Shown: positions 34,190-48,000 of the stretch, piece by piece
Layout of the letters: each line of letters opens with the position of its first letter
Position numbering within the stretch: the first letter of the stretch is position 1
Source of the DNA: Schistosoma haematobium
Lineage: Eukaryota; Platyhelminthes; Trematoda; Strigeidida; Schistosomatidae
Direction: 5' to 3'
NCBI RefSeq assembly: GCF_000699445.3
Contig: NC_067195.1
Span: forward strand, 60,549,591-60,613,590
DNA: 64,000 nucleotides
Translations under genes and position numbers: made by a program
Notes under the pieces: model-generated
The model's input: the letters and a program-made list of their open reading frames with translations, nothing else
Told to the model about the DNA's origin: nothing
The model's database searches: none

Positions 34190-34470
34190 ACCTTTGTGTG
34201 ACGATAGACTGACCTTAAGAGTGCCCATCTAATAACTAGGACCAAATAAGGATTATAAACCAGCGTGAAGAATTACGATTAAGATTTACATTTGATGGCT
34301 AAGGTTAAGAATTAGATTTAGAGTTTTCATAGCGAACTGACATAAGCTATAGTGCCAAAACTCTATTTAACCAAATGGATGACTGAATTTCGCGACAAAA
34401 TCCGAGATCTATGATCTTATACCTGATTAGTTCGTCGATAAATTCTAGTCCCACCCAATGTGTCTCATAC
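34190..34470. repeat. Family D dispersed repeat
   Basis: Matches both flanks of 13295-13620 and, more weakly, 38065-38310. Shared blocks include GGACCAAATAAGGATTATAA, AGATTTAGAGTTTTCAT and CTTATACCTGATT. No ends, coding capacity or class are recognised. Confidence 0.6.
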
Positions 34471-34579
34471 ATAAGAGGTTGAATACTGAATGAATAGTTT
34501 GAAAGTATTTGATATAAATGGGAGTCAAACAATATATTATTACTTAAAAAAATATCCAAAGGGTTGAAGAAATCAGTGG

Positions 34580-34672
34580 AGCTAATCCATGTCGGGTGGT
34601 CTAACATCAATCGGTTCATGATTTCAATCAAAAACTTAATAATCTCCACAACCCCTATACTAGTAGTCCTAA
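34580..34672 (+). mobile_element. Family B tail fragment
   Basis: GGTCTAACATCAATCGGTTC, ATGATTTCAATC and CTCCACAACCCCTATACT match the terminal part of family B subfamily 2. No hammerhead or tRNA-like head is present. Confidence 0.65.
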
Positions 34673-36489
34673 ACTAAAAATTGGAGAATTACATAATAAA
34701 GCATAAAAGAATCAATCTACATTTATTAAAAAGTTATGATAATAATTCTTGACGGGAAACCGAAGTACTCTTGATTAATTTTTATTTACACAAGATGTAA
34801 TTTCAATGTGTATATAAACTAATTAAATTAGAACTAACATTTTAATAAATATTTCTATATATTCAGAATGAGTATATGCTTAAGAATAATTACTGATTGT
34901 ATGAATCAGTATCAATCTAATAATTTCATGGTTTTGAAGATTTCATATTGATCAAAGTTATCCTCAAGTATTTGTAATTACCAAGGTGCTGAATACCCTC
35001 TTATAATTCATTTCAAATAAGAAGCATTAGGGTATCAACTTATAATCTATCTTATATTACTTTGATACACAATGAACAAGCTTTTTTTTTAGCATAGGAC
35101 AACAAGATATTATAAACTATAAATGAGCGGAAATCATGAAACCTTAAAAGTCATAAATAGGGGTAAGTTAGTTTCTCAATCGTGCAGTCTAAACGTTTTC
35201 ATGTCTTACCTATGAATAAGATGAGTATTAGTTCTATTTGTTGTCAGATATAAAATTCACTTGTTTTTCTGTATTTATTTTAGGTATTTAGAAGTCAAAT
35301 GTATATCTCATTGTTGTTATAACTAATTGCTTGTAAATATTGAATTAAATCAATAAGATTACAAAACCATATTTGTTATTCAGTCTAAATTAAATACATT
35401 TCATTCAATGATATATTTTATAAATAAAAATAATACATGAAAACAACTATCATTTCATTATCATTTGTGTAAATCAAGTAAGCTGCAAATTAGTGTGTTA
35501 GGCAATAAGTTAGAGCTATTTGTATTTTTAAGTGTAATAACCGTGATTATAATTTTGTTAGATTATCAGGTAGCACATATTCGATGAGTTATGATACTTA
35601 CAAGATCAGAGTCTATCAACGTTGTGGAACTTTGATGAAATTCAGAATCGACGCATGTAGGAGTAATCTGTTTTTGCCGAAAAAATTAGGAGGAGGAAAC
35701 CAAGGAAAATATCTAAATTCTTAAAAGTTGATTAATATGAATATATTTTCAGTAATGATTATAATGGTTACCTACTATATTGTAGCCAACCTTAGCATCG
35801 TTCATGAAAGAGATAGATTGCATTAGTGAGTAACTTTGTATGAGATTAAGAATTGTAGAATAGTATGAACCAACACGCACTAAAATTTTAGTTTCAAAAT
35901 CTGATCTTCCAAAAGAAACTATCTAAACACAACAAGTGAGGAGAATTTGTGCAATACTAGTAAAATTCAAGTTGCACACTCAGAGACTGGTCACTGTAAT
36001 AATTTGGTTACTGACGATTTGATACTTACTATTTTTTAAAAATTATCTTTCAGTGATTACATTTTCGGCAAATCTGTAACCCAAATAACAAGCAAAATTT
36101 TCAGAATAGGTTTATACTTGGAAACTTAGCCTGTTGTTAATGAAACATAATTCAACTTGTTCTTCTAAGTATTACTGTATCAATTAAATAATTTTCATTG
36201 GATAAATTGTGTGGCTAAAGCGTGATAGTGCCTCTATGACAAGAGTATATACACTTACTAAACTTCAACCTCATCAAGCGTGAAGATGGAAAAGAGAGTG
36301 GTTATCATCTTAATGACCACCTAGTGTCAGTCAAGAAATCGCCCTTAATAATTGTTCGAGTATTTTAAATAATGCATGAGTGATCAGTTTCCAAAATAAA
36401 AATATCATGAACACTTATTCAAAAAAGTGTATATGGAATTTAAGTTTGTCCGAAAATCAGTATATTCTATAGATCAACTGACGCATCCA
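34673..36489. other. Non-coding spacer
   Basis: Unique-looking sequence without gene or repeat signal. Confidence 0.45.
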
Positions 36490-37045
36490 TGAGTATTATT
36501 AAGTTTTCACAGTTGAAATCACGAGTCGATCTAAGCTAGACCACTATTGAAAAACTGGAAGCACCGGATGTCAGTTTCGCCCCAGTGTGAGACTCCTCAG
36601 TAGTGCCTGTTCGCGATCCTGCACAATGGACTTGAACCCAGGATTTCCGGTCTCGCATGTGAACGCCTAACCTCAGACTACTGAGCCGGGATCGAGTTGT
36701 GGTAATATCTGACTTCAATCGATCCATGGTCTTGCCTAACCCTTTATCCATTGTTTGAGGTAAATAACTATCACATACCTGACACGGGTTGGGCTCCAAC
36801 GCCGTTGAATGCCGGCTCAGTGATCTAGAGGTTAAGCGTTCACGTGCGGGACCGAAGGTCCCGGGTTCGAGTCATGCGTCCAGAATTGTGTGTGCCCACT
36901 GATAAGGAATTCCACACTAAGATAAAACGGCTGTCCAGTGCTTTCAGGTTTTCAACAATGGTTTGGCTTAGATCAAATCGTAATTCAAACTGTGAAAATA
37001 CGACAATCTACACAATCCCCATACTGATAATATTAAATTCATAAA
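36490..37045. mobile_element. Family B inverted composite
   Basis: A minus-oriented unit (36500-36790) is joined to a plus-oriented unit (about 36795-37030), each with tRNA-like boxes (GAGCCGG complement, GGTTCGAGTC). The outer arms are inverted repeats. The plus hammerhead reads CTGATAAGGA with AAAA, so it is decayed. Open frames within it are artefacts of the repeat. Confidence 0.75.
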
Positions 37046-38064
37046 ACTATTTGTACTACTTGCTGATTTAAAGTAGTATGACTTGTATAGAGACAATACA
37101 AAATTATGATGGAATTACTAATAAAAAGTTTTACGGAAGAGTTTATGAGTAAATAAACATGTTACCATTTATTCATCTCTTTATGATAAAATTGTTTTCA
37201 CACATTTCAGATTTGTTAGAAAATGTTGTACAATGAATATATGACTTAAATCTACTCAATCATTATCTGACTTAAAAATACAAGTCAGAACGTTTTCAGA
37301 ATCTTATTTTATATCCCAATTATTGCCAAAATGGGTGTATTCCACAGAAGTAAAATAATCTCACTTACAATATCAGCGTGAAAATTTGATATAGAATTAC
37401 GGTGATATGTTCCATTGGGTTTTGTTTTCATCTAAAATTTTAGAGAAAAAAGATATCGATGATAAGATGTAAATTTCAAGTGAATAATCAAGTAAACTCT
37501 TAAGTTTGAATGTTTTTGTATAGTCATTTTTTGTTAGAAGACTTAGTTATTTTCTTACGCAGTAATAGTACGTATAATAATAATTATTATTGAGACTACC
37601 ATCGTTATCACTCGTATTATGAGTACTATATTATTTTTCACGATTCCTAATCAATAATAACCTAATTCTTATTACCTGCACATATTTCTTGTAAGCGTGC
37701 TCAAATATTTAAATTTCAGCTTTACTCTTTTCTTATATGAACTAAGTCTGAGCCACTATGGAAAATCATTTTATTCATTTCTGAACTTTTATCCTAAACT
37801 GACTCAATAAGGATGGATCTTATTTATGATACTAATAGGCATATACAAAACTCGTAGCTGATGAGGCTATCGTAAAAACGATGCTAATGTCTTACAGGAA
37901 ACGATAACCGTAATCATTTTTTTCCAGTTCTATTTTCCACATGATCTTTGTATTTTTCTGAGTAGTTGTAATTGCTTTTATTTATTTAAATTTCTGTATG
38001 CCTGAAGGTCACGTTTTTATCACTATATATATATATTTACAATTGTATCAGTTTGCTAGGATTA
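37046..38064. other. Non-coding spacer
   Basis: Nothing recognisable. Confidence 0.5.
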
Positions 38065-38310
38065 TAGTTAATGGACGATCTTAGATTAATGGTGAAGTGA
38101 ATTATAAAACATTTAACCAATTACTAGGGTCGAAATACGATTAAACATTAGTGTGGGGAATTAAGATTTAGGTTTGGAAATTATAACTGAGGTTATCATC
38201 ACAAAGCGGTATCAGTTATAGTATTAAATGAATTTCGCTCAAAAATTCAACAGCCATCATGTTAATTCTTATTGGTTCGTCCATAAATTATAATCGTGCT
38301 TCAAGTTTTC
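38065..38310. repeat. Family D repeat, diverged copy
   Basis: Weak colinear match to 34190-34470: ACTAGGGTCGAAATACG, AAGATTTAGGTTTGG, ATGAATTTCGC, TTCGTCCATAAATTATAATC. Confidence 0.45.
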
Positions 38311-41059
38311 CTTCAACTTGTCTTCATCCTTAGTTTGTTAGCTGCCAAGTGCTGATTTGTCGTATGCTAGTTGACATGATCGATTTCACAGAAAACCAAA
38401 CTTAATAAATACTGTGGCTTGGAATGAAAATTCCTCGTAATTTAAACAAAATATGCATATACTTTCTTAATGCGTAATTTAATCAGTATAGTTTGCTTTG
38501 ACGTATTGTTGATATTTATTATTTTTATTTACATAAGCTGACTAATGATAGACGACATATTATAGCTTAAATGTATAAATCAAATGAAATACACTTTAAT
38601 GGCTTTAGATTAAGTATGAAGAGTAAAAAAAGGTCAATTAAAGATGAGCTTCGAATTCCATTTATTTATAGCTAATTTAATGATACAAATGTCTTTACTT
38701 GATGTCATGCTAAATTATCTTGAATAGAATATTTAATGGTTGTCATTAGCCAGCATCTAATGAGTGATTTCTCAATAAATTTAAGAGGGACATAAGAATA
38801 GAATTGCTTCAAGTACAAGAGGAAAGTGTATGATATTCCTTAGACAGATCTAGGTTATTTTGGTACTATCTTTTTAACAGATCTCACAGTTTCGAAAACA
38901 TTAAAAATCAAATGAAAATAAGATTTTTGCGCTACGGAAATTAGAGCGATTTTAAATTAGAGGGAAGTGGTATCCAGTGTTGCCTATGTTCAATTTATTC
39001 TGTTGCTAATAACAGTATAAATGACATAATGTATCTTTATTTCAATAGATATTATCATGGAATGGAAAACTAGGAAAATACTTTGTAATTAATAATGGAC
39101 AATTAAATGTTATAAATAGTTCTACTGTTTTACTTGTGATTCAGATCGCTCCGTAGACGGATGATTTGTATAAGTGTTATATAAGGCATCAAAATGACTT
39201 TCAGTAATTGGTTCACAAGTTTCCAGAAACTAGAAAATATGAACAAAAGCAGACAATAATACAATTTATTAACATCGTTTTATAGCAATGTGTCATGTAT
39301 TTGCTGCTAATATCTTGAACTCATGTATTTTTTAGAGGATGTATACCGTAGTCATCTACTTCTATTAACGTTCGATATTTAATTACCGATTGTATCATAT
39401 ACAAGGTCGTTAAATAAATGGGAAGGTATCTGTAGTAAATTTGGACTCTTTGAAACTACTCACTCACAGGACTATCCAGAACATAATTCAGTTGTAGCAG
39501 TGACCACATCATTATACATCAAATGGGTCGGAACCTGATGATCAGTACTTCTATTTTCAATAAATGCTTACTACAGTTTGATCGTCGCCTGTTATCAGCA
39601 ACGAGCATCTTCCCTCGCTCCAGACTTTCCTCCTGAATAAGGGTCGTAATATCAAGAGCAAAGCAAAGTTTCTCACTAGTTCCTTAGATAATATCAATAT
39701 TTAATAAAACTGCCATCAATTGATTTTAACTTCTAGAAGCCAGCTCTTCTGCAATTATCGTTAAATCCAATTCACAAGTAACTTTCAATAAAGATATTTG
39801 TGAAGTTTTTTGTCACTTATTTCGGATCTGACTTAAAAAAAACTACAATTTTAAGGAGTGATCAAGTTTCCTCAAGAAAAAAGTTACTACATAGTGATTA
39901 GGTACATATTGTAGTATTTTAGGAAATCTAAAACAATATGATAACGTTCTAAAATGTAACCATTCGGTTAACTAACCCAATCTTTAGTGCCCTATATTTC
40001 GCTTATGATGGTCTTTCGTAAAAATGTGCTATCTCTTGCCTTGAAATTCACACTTACTGTCATCAGTAAAACACATTTAAAATCTCAAAGAAGAAAACCA
40101 GTTTCTTCATGATTCATGTTATTTGGTTGTTTTAACGACTATGATTAAAGAAAAAAGGTTTAGAGCTACGTGGCGTGCAACTAAAATTATCTAACCTTAG
40201 GCTAGAAGAAAAGGTTATTGAGTATTAACTAGTTTGAATTGTGTGGGTCTACTATTTCTTCCATATCCATTCTCCAACGTTTAACAACAAAAGATTTAGG
40301 TATTATTTCTTTAATTATTTACTATGACTTTTGATAAAGACCATTTTTTCGGGTTAGGTAATCGAAAATATACGAGATAAACCATTATTTCTTTATAAAA
40401 TGAATATAAATAACTTTAATTATTGCACTCAAAGGCACACGGAAAACTGCTCATTATTAACATAATGGTAAATAACATTCAAGTAGATTATTTTCTGGAA
40501 ATAAGATTCGTTCTTTTAAAAAGCTGCAGAAATACAAATCAACTTTTTACGTGATTGATCAGTAAGATAGGAAATTTTCTACGACCGGTTTTGATTCATC
40601 CTATTGCGTGATCATATCATTTTCGTTAGATAAATTATCCTGTTGTTAAACCAATCAATATACACAATATAACCATACTTTTATTATAATTCTAGTTTCT
40701 TTAAAAATATATATAAAGCGTAGTATTTTTAGTCAGATATAAAATTCTAGGGATAGCAACTGATAGGTGTATTTTTAGTGCGAATCAGTGACGATTAACA
40801 CATTAAATCCATTCGGAAATATGCTTTTTTCTTTTATACAAGTGAACTTATTTGTGTTTTTTTTATATCGCACTGGTTAAGTTCTTTAGAGTATATGTTT
40901 AATTCTTTTATGTATCAAACAATGAATACTTAAATACATGAACAATGAAGAACGATTCGAATCAAAATATTAAAGTTTCAAATTCATGATTCGTTACATG
41001 CATCCACTATTAAAGTATAAGTCATGTTTCAAAATCTGAATCGAACATACCATTCTTAC
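38311..41059. other. Probable downstream intron of the SPRY gene
   Basis: Starts with the donor GTAAGA after the last recognised exon and shows no further exon that I can support by eye. Reading through the donor would add a short tail ending at 40994. Confidence 0.45.
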
Positions 41060-41317
41060 TTCATCTTCTTGTTGATCACTTGATGAAGGGGATTCTATAC
41101 GTATTGATTCTACAGGAATATCTTCTAGTTTACTTGGGCTGCTACTTTTTACATTGTTGTTATCACTGCCAAGATTATTATTTATTATTGTAGAATGACC
41201 ATATGTGTCACTGACTGAATTTAGACTGATTTCTTTCTGATCTTCAGTATATACTTCTGTCTTTGTGTTATGAGTAACTAAATGTTTTCTTGAGTGACTG
41301 TCGTGTTTGACCGTATT
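41060..41317 (-). CDS. SPRY gene exon H (Ser/acidic tail)
   Basis: Acceptor CACCGAAG, donor GAA|GTAAGA, 258 bp in phase 0. It encodes 86 residues, low in complexity and Ser/Asn/Asp/Glu-rich (VKSSSPSKLEDIP, IESPSSSDQQEDE). It is probably disordered, with SP motifs that could be phosphorylated. No domain is recognised. The acceptor is weaker than the others. Confidence 0.7.
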
Positions 41318-41907
41318 CTTCGGTGACGAAATAGAGTGTGGTAGAAGCAATGATTAAGAAATAATTTTTATTTGGAAACATGAATCATTAAACTAGATAA
41401 TTATTTAATTAACTATTTATGTATTGTTAGAATTTATATGTAATCACTTATACAGTGTAACTACTTGATATAAGTATCTTCACATTCAATTGATTGTAGC
41501 CCGTTGAATCCTACTTCTGATCTTAATATCGCCAGTTGAGAATGCACAAATCAAACTCAGAGTAGGATATAATGTCAAAAAGTATAAGTTTATACAACTA
41601 CAACTAAAGTTATTAAAAAGGAGTTGATAAGCTTATTGTAAAATATACATTTACGAAAATTGACTAGCTCATTTATATTTTAATGAAATAAAGGTTCGTT
41701 TCAATAAATTAGATACGTCCCTCATATAAAAATTGTTAAATATATGAATAAAACATTGATCAATGCTAACTGTCATTTATAATTTGATGGACTTTACAGA
41801 GTCGTTGTGAACACTGAAACCTATCATTGATAATGATTCGAAAAAGGCAGGTTATATATTTCTAATTAACATCCAAAGCAAAATAACTTTACGTTTCAAA
41901 TTTATTA

Positions 41908-42002
<95 letters not shown>

Positions 42003-45000
42003 CCTAGCTACAGATTGATTTGATTTTCAAGTTGTGGCGTTTGCGAGTAATGGTCCCCAGATCACAGGCAATTTGTTTACACATTTCTGGTCATATTATC
42101 TTATCATTTACAAACACTTTATTAAAACTATAGGTTTATTATAGCGCTAATCTGAAAAAATATACTAAAGGTTAAACAACACTTACAGAACTAGGCCATT
42201 TTGGTGATTCGAATACATATTCGTCTGAAGCTGCAAATAATGGAGTCCAATCGTCCTAGTATTTTTACGAAAAAAATTATATAAATAATTAGTTTACTCT
42301 TATTAACAAGTGGTTCATTTAAAAGTTATATACTAATTTTAATAGTTGAGACCATGAATCATTTGAAGCTAGACCATCATGGGAAACTTGGAAGCATTGG
42401 ATGGCCATTTCGTCCTATTATGAGACTCCTCAGCGGTGCGCATCCACGACCCCGCCTCACGTGATCCGAACCCAGGACCTATCAGTCTCGCGCGCGAGCG
42501 CTTAACCATTAGACCACTGAACCAGCCGGCATACAACGGTTTTAGTGTTTAACTTTAACTAATCCATAAAATTGAGCGACACATCCATCATTGTCTTCAG
42601 TGAGTTACTATCTCACAACAGAACTGGTTGAACTCCACTAGTCACAGCTTCTTACTAGAACTCCAGGAAATATCTCTTGGAAACCGTCACTAGTGAGCAT
42701 ATGTTGATTAATATCGAAAGGGATTTTGTGGATATTATAATATATAGTTGTATATCAATTACTTTATTAAGGTTTTCATGATTTACCTAATTTTAGGTAA
42801 AAGAAGTCAATATAAATCTTTTGATAAGTTTGGGAATATAAACACTTGAAGATCTTTTTTCTAAAATAACCTCAAACACGTCCACTGTATCGTAGCTCGT
42901 AAGTTTACTGAATAACAGTTGACTATCATGTATTGAATAAAAAATTGTGAATGTATGCCTCAAGTTTAAAATCAAAGGAAACAAGTAGACTTTATTATTT
43001 TTTAAGTTTTAACCAAGAAATTTATTTAATGACCGTTTGTCACCTCTTATATCATCAATCGAATATAAAATAAAATTCTTTACTGAAAATCGTATGGTAA
43101 ATTAGTGTTTGACAACAAACTCAATTATTTGAACAGTATTATACAACTGTAGACAAGTTATCATAAGAACAGATAGTCTTCTATGTAAACATGTGAAAGT
43201 ACTAGTATAGTGTAATAGTATTTGTAGAATACAATTAACTGACTGATTAATCTTTTATATTTATTCAGTATCGTATATCTGATTGATTGTATTTTGATGT
43301 TTTTTGGAAATAAGAACCTCCAAGTTGTGTCTTTTAAATCAACAAATCAGTATTCGAAACATTGTACTTGTTACAAAATATAGAAGTTCGCAAATGAATT
43401 TAACGCCATAAAGATCACATGAAATATTAACAACGTAAATATTCATGTTTATAAGTTTGGGATCCACTGCCGTCATACTCAACAATTTTTTGAGTAGCAA
43501 TACGTCAACGGAACAAATTTACCATTCATCACTTTAACTCTTAATGAATATTAGCCTGAGGTCAATTCATTATTAAAATCTTATCACTTACTTCTGGTGG
43601 ATATTTAAATGGTAAGTCACCATAATTTAATTCTAAAGTAGTATCGACCAAAGAAGCTGCAGGATAGATTGGTTCATTGTTTTTCAATAATTTTTTGTCA
43701 ATTTCATAAGCAGGACCAAATAAGCGATTATTTTTTGACCATTGTATTATTCCGTTACTCAGATCAAGAAAACAACCAATTACATCATCTTTACGGAAGG
43801 CCTAATAAGGAGACAATGTTAAGAACAGATAGATAAATGTTATATGAACTCTGAATATTACTGCAAATCAAACGAAAATTAATGAAATACTGGTGAGAAA
43901 ACTTTATATGACGTGAAAAGAAGCATTACACAATCACTTAATATCATCTATAGGCACTTGACTCAACATATACTTGGAATACCCTTAAACTTTAAGTCTT
44001 AAATAAATTAATACCTATTGTGTATTCAGTTTAACTAAGTGTAGAGTCCTTGAAATTGTTAGTAATCCCAGAGAAACATTTACGTAGTCGTTTCTTGATT
44101 TTACAATTACCTGATTCCGAAAAGATATGCTAAAGTTTATCGAAACTGATCAGTTAACTCATCTAGGCTGAAACAAAGTGTTAATTACATATTATCACAG
44201 TCTTTACCATAATTCATTTTATATGAGGTATAATGACATAAGGAGTCAACTTCAAGCATATATCTTTGATAGAAAAATTTCCACAAACCGATACATGATT
44301 TAAAAAGGATCCCGATTAGGCCTATTATGTTCTGTACTCATATTAGATAATTTGTAAAATTTTTTTCCTGAAGGAATATGTATATAAAGTCAGTTTCAGA
44401 ATATCTACGAAATCTTCACTACTACAATAATACGATCACAGGTAAGGCGGGGGCTAGAGGTCGTCACCAGGAAACCCTGGACCTAGGTTTCGTGTTACTT
44501 GGCACTCGTCAGCAAGGTATACCCGTAATCTTGAGGGGACTGATGCTTCCTGATTGATTCGATCCCTTGTCACCTAGCTTCACAGTCAGAGACGTTCCCA
44601 CTGAGCTATCTGATCCGCATCAGTTCCTTCAAGATTACAGGTACACCTTGCTCACGAGTGACAAGTAGAGTGAAACCTAGGTCCAGGATTTCTTGTTGAT
44701 TACCTCCAACCACCATCTTATCTCAACACAGTGCACGCAATGTCGAGTCATGTAGACTGGTGGCCACATTGCAACTTGATCGATAGGATTCGATTTGCAC
44801 TAGGAAGGATCTGACATACATGACATCGATCACCACCCAGTGGTCAATCAATTGTAAACGTTAAGAGGTTTTAGATGTTTGAAGTATTCATCTACTCAAA
44901 TCAAACCAATCTATCGAACTTCAATATCAACCACAATTAAAAAAAATCAAATTTATTGAAAAGAAAGCATTTTATTCTATCATAAGATAATTTCGACAAA

Positions 45001-48000
45001 TAAATTTATTCATCTTATTAACTTTATAAAGCCACTATATCAGGTGATATAATCAGTTAGTTATAGTGGTAATCAAATATGTTATTCTTTAAACTTGAAG
45101 CCAATATGAAATACCAACAAATTGTTATATACACCCATTTATATGAAAAGTAAGTTTATGTTTCAGGAATAACTAGCAATATCCATACTAATAACTTATT
45201 ATCGATCAATATTTTTGCATTTTGTTATATGGTGATATGCAGTTGTAACAGATTGTTTTCACACTTTACATCACGGACAAATTTTATATAGAAAACCATT
45301 GAGAACCAACGGACATGGGAAGTTTCCTTTTCCAAGTATAGGACTCCATAGCAATGTGCATCAGAAACCTCATCGAAGATCGAGCCTAGGACTTTCGACC
45401 TTACTGAGTGCGAATAACTTTTAGACCACTGAGCTGCCATCCATTCACGACAGTGCACAACCAACTTTCATTGTATGAAGTAGATAACTGTTTGACAATT
45501 GACATGACATACCAGTGTACACTGGTTCAATAATCTGAAGGTTAATCGCACATAGCAGAACAGAAGGTCTTTATTTCGATCCTTGGTGAGATCATGGATA
45601 GACACTGTAGATGGATCAATACAAGAATGAATCAGCTGACCAGTATCTTTGTGTTTTGATAGCTCTCTAACTAAAATATCTGATAATCTTCACAAACCCC
45701 CAGTAAAAATATTTAAAGTTTTTTTAAAATTAAATGACTAATTATCAGAAGGGGTCTTTTGGAGATGTTACAAATTTCACTGATTGAAATCATGAGTCAT
45801 TTGAAGCTAAACCACAATGGAAAGTCTGGAAGCACTGGACGGCCGTTTTGTCCTAGTATGGGACTCCTCAGCAGTGCGCATCCACAATCTCGCACCTTGC
45901 GAGATTCAAACCCAGGACCTATCAGTCTTGCGCCAGGCGCTTAACCAACTAGACCACTGAGCCAGTGCTTCCAGGCTTTCCATGGTGGTCTAGCTTCAAT
46001 TGACTCATGATTTCACTCAGTGAAATGACTAATTGTTTTGTCTAGTTTGAAAACAAAGCAAGTAATCTAAAACAATATTCAATTAACAATTTAAACTATT
46101 AATAAACTACATAGTTATTTATCAAACATGTAGACACGTATATGTTTTGATACCTGAAAAAAAACATTATGACTTATTGGTTAATTAAAATCACTGGTTG
46201 AGTCTAGTCTAATTGTTTACTTAATTCATATGAATATGAACAAAACAAAACAAAAAAAGCATCGTATTAAATTGTAACAAATTATGAGTATTTATATAAA
46301 AGGTTTACAGACTTTGTGAAAGCTGATGTCATTTTGTTAGTTAAATGTTATATAACTTGTTTAATATTCATAAAGGAAGAAAACTGTATGACTGTACATA
46401 TTTAAATTTGTGATTGATTAAGTCGATTCTTTATAGAGATTAAATTATTATAAAGTATCAAAAGATAAAGATACTGCAATGAACAGAACACGAGTTGGGA
46501 ACAATCGAATGTAATAAGCATAAAATTACAGGACTTGTTAATAAAATCTAACAATCATGAAGTAAATACTTAATTTGCAAAATGTCCACCAATTGTCTCA
46601 AAATGACTCATACTTCATTATTCTTGCATTTTCGTACAAATTGCATCCTGTTTCCATTCTTTACTGTTTGATCCTCTTGTCTCTCTGCTGCCAGACTTTC
46701 TGTTAACGACTAACATCATATACTACTTATGTCAATATAAGTAGCACACACCACAATACTACTTAATAAACTGACTAATTTTATATGACAGAGAAACGTT
46801 TGTTTCTATAAAAATGAATAGATTTAATATCATTTAAAGTATTGTAAGAAATGTGCTTTATTAATTGTAAAATAACTTAAGAAATCAAGATATTTCTTAT
46901 TTGAGTTATATAATACTAGCTGTTGAACTAGTAATATTGTTCCATATAATATTCAAGAAACAAATAAAAATGAAGTGCCTTAAATGATAAATAAAACTTA
47001 TTTGATTGAATTCAACTGAAGTTTAGTAATATAAACTAAAAGAAGTTATAAGATTATTAGTTATAATTCAAATTGATAAGAACTTTTAGTTAGGTGAAAT
47101 TATACAATTATTGCACAATACTGAAAAGGTGAATAATGAACTCAATAGTGTAGTATCATACTCAATGAATTTTAGAAAATTTTCTAATGAACTTCAATCT
47201 TGATGAAACATATATTCAAAATTATGAATGTGATATAGACGATGAATCAGATATTTGCTATTATGTACAAATTAGTTCATAGTAGATCAGTTAATAAAGA
47301 AGTGTATTGATCCTATTTTAGTCAAATATGATCATTCGATGATTAGAAAATTTCAGTCTTCAAAATAAATGACATCAAAACATCTAAATACATTAAGATT
47401 GGGAATCTTAATGTGCACTGCATTGACATGGAGTTTTTTTAGAAGCTAAGCATTCAAGTCAATCAACAAACACATTGAAATTGATCCAATTTGTCAACCG
47501 ATCAGAAAAATTATGCACAAATATAGGAACGAAAATCAAACCAATGGGAGATAGAACCAAAACAAAGAAGTAAACAATGACAGGTTTAAGGTCAACAAGA
47601 ACCAATCAATATCGAGGTCTACAGGACAAGCTGTGAACCATATGTGGAGAAATTCGAACACTTCATTTCTATCTGGAGTTTGTGCTGATGATGTCGTTCA
47701 GAAGAACGATGAAAGTTCCACGAGAAAACCATCCAGTTCAGAGAACGAAATTCCATCGAAATCATCCATCTGAGCTGACAATTACCTTTGTTTACTGATG
47801 TCGAATATAATATCCATTGTTGTAAAACTAATAAAAACGTATGGAGATTTTTTGCTTATATCTATGCATCCCTATCAGATAGACAGTACAAAACAAAGAA
47901 ATTGATTCTACTACGTTTTATAAATGAAAGTTAAATTCGTTAGGAATTGATAAGAAAAACAACAAAATCCCTAAAATTAATACTTTATTAATGTTAAGAG

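Noticed and set aside
36536..37044. Open frames of 87 and 66 codons
   Set aside because: Both lie inside a family B inverted composite.
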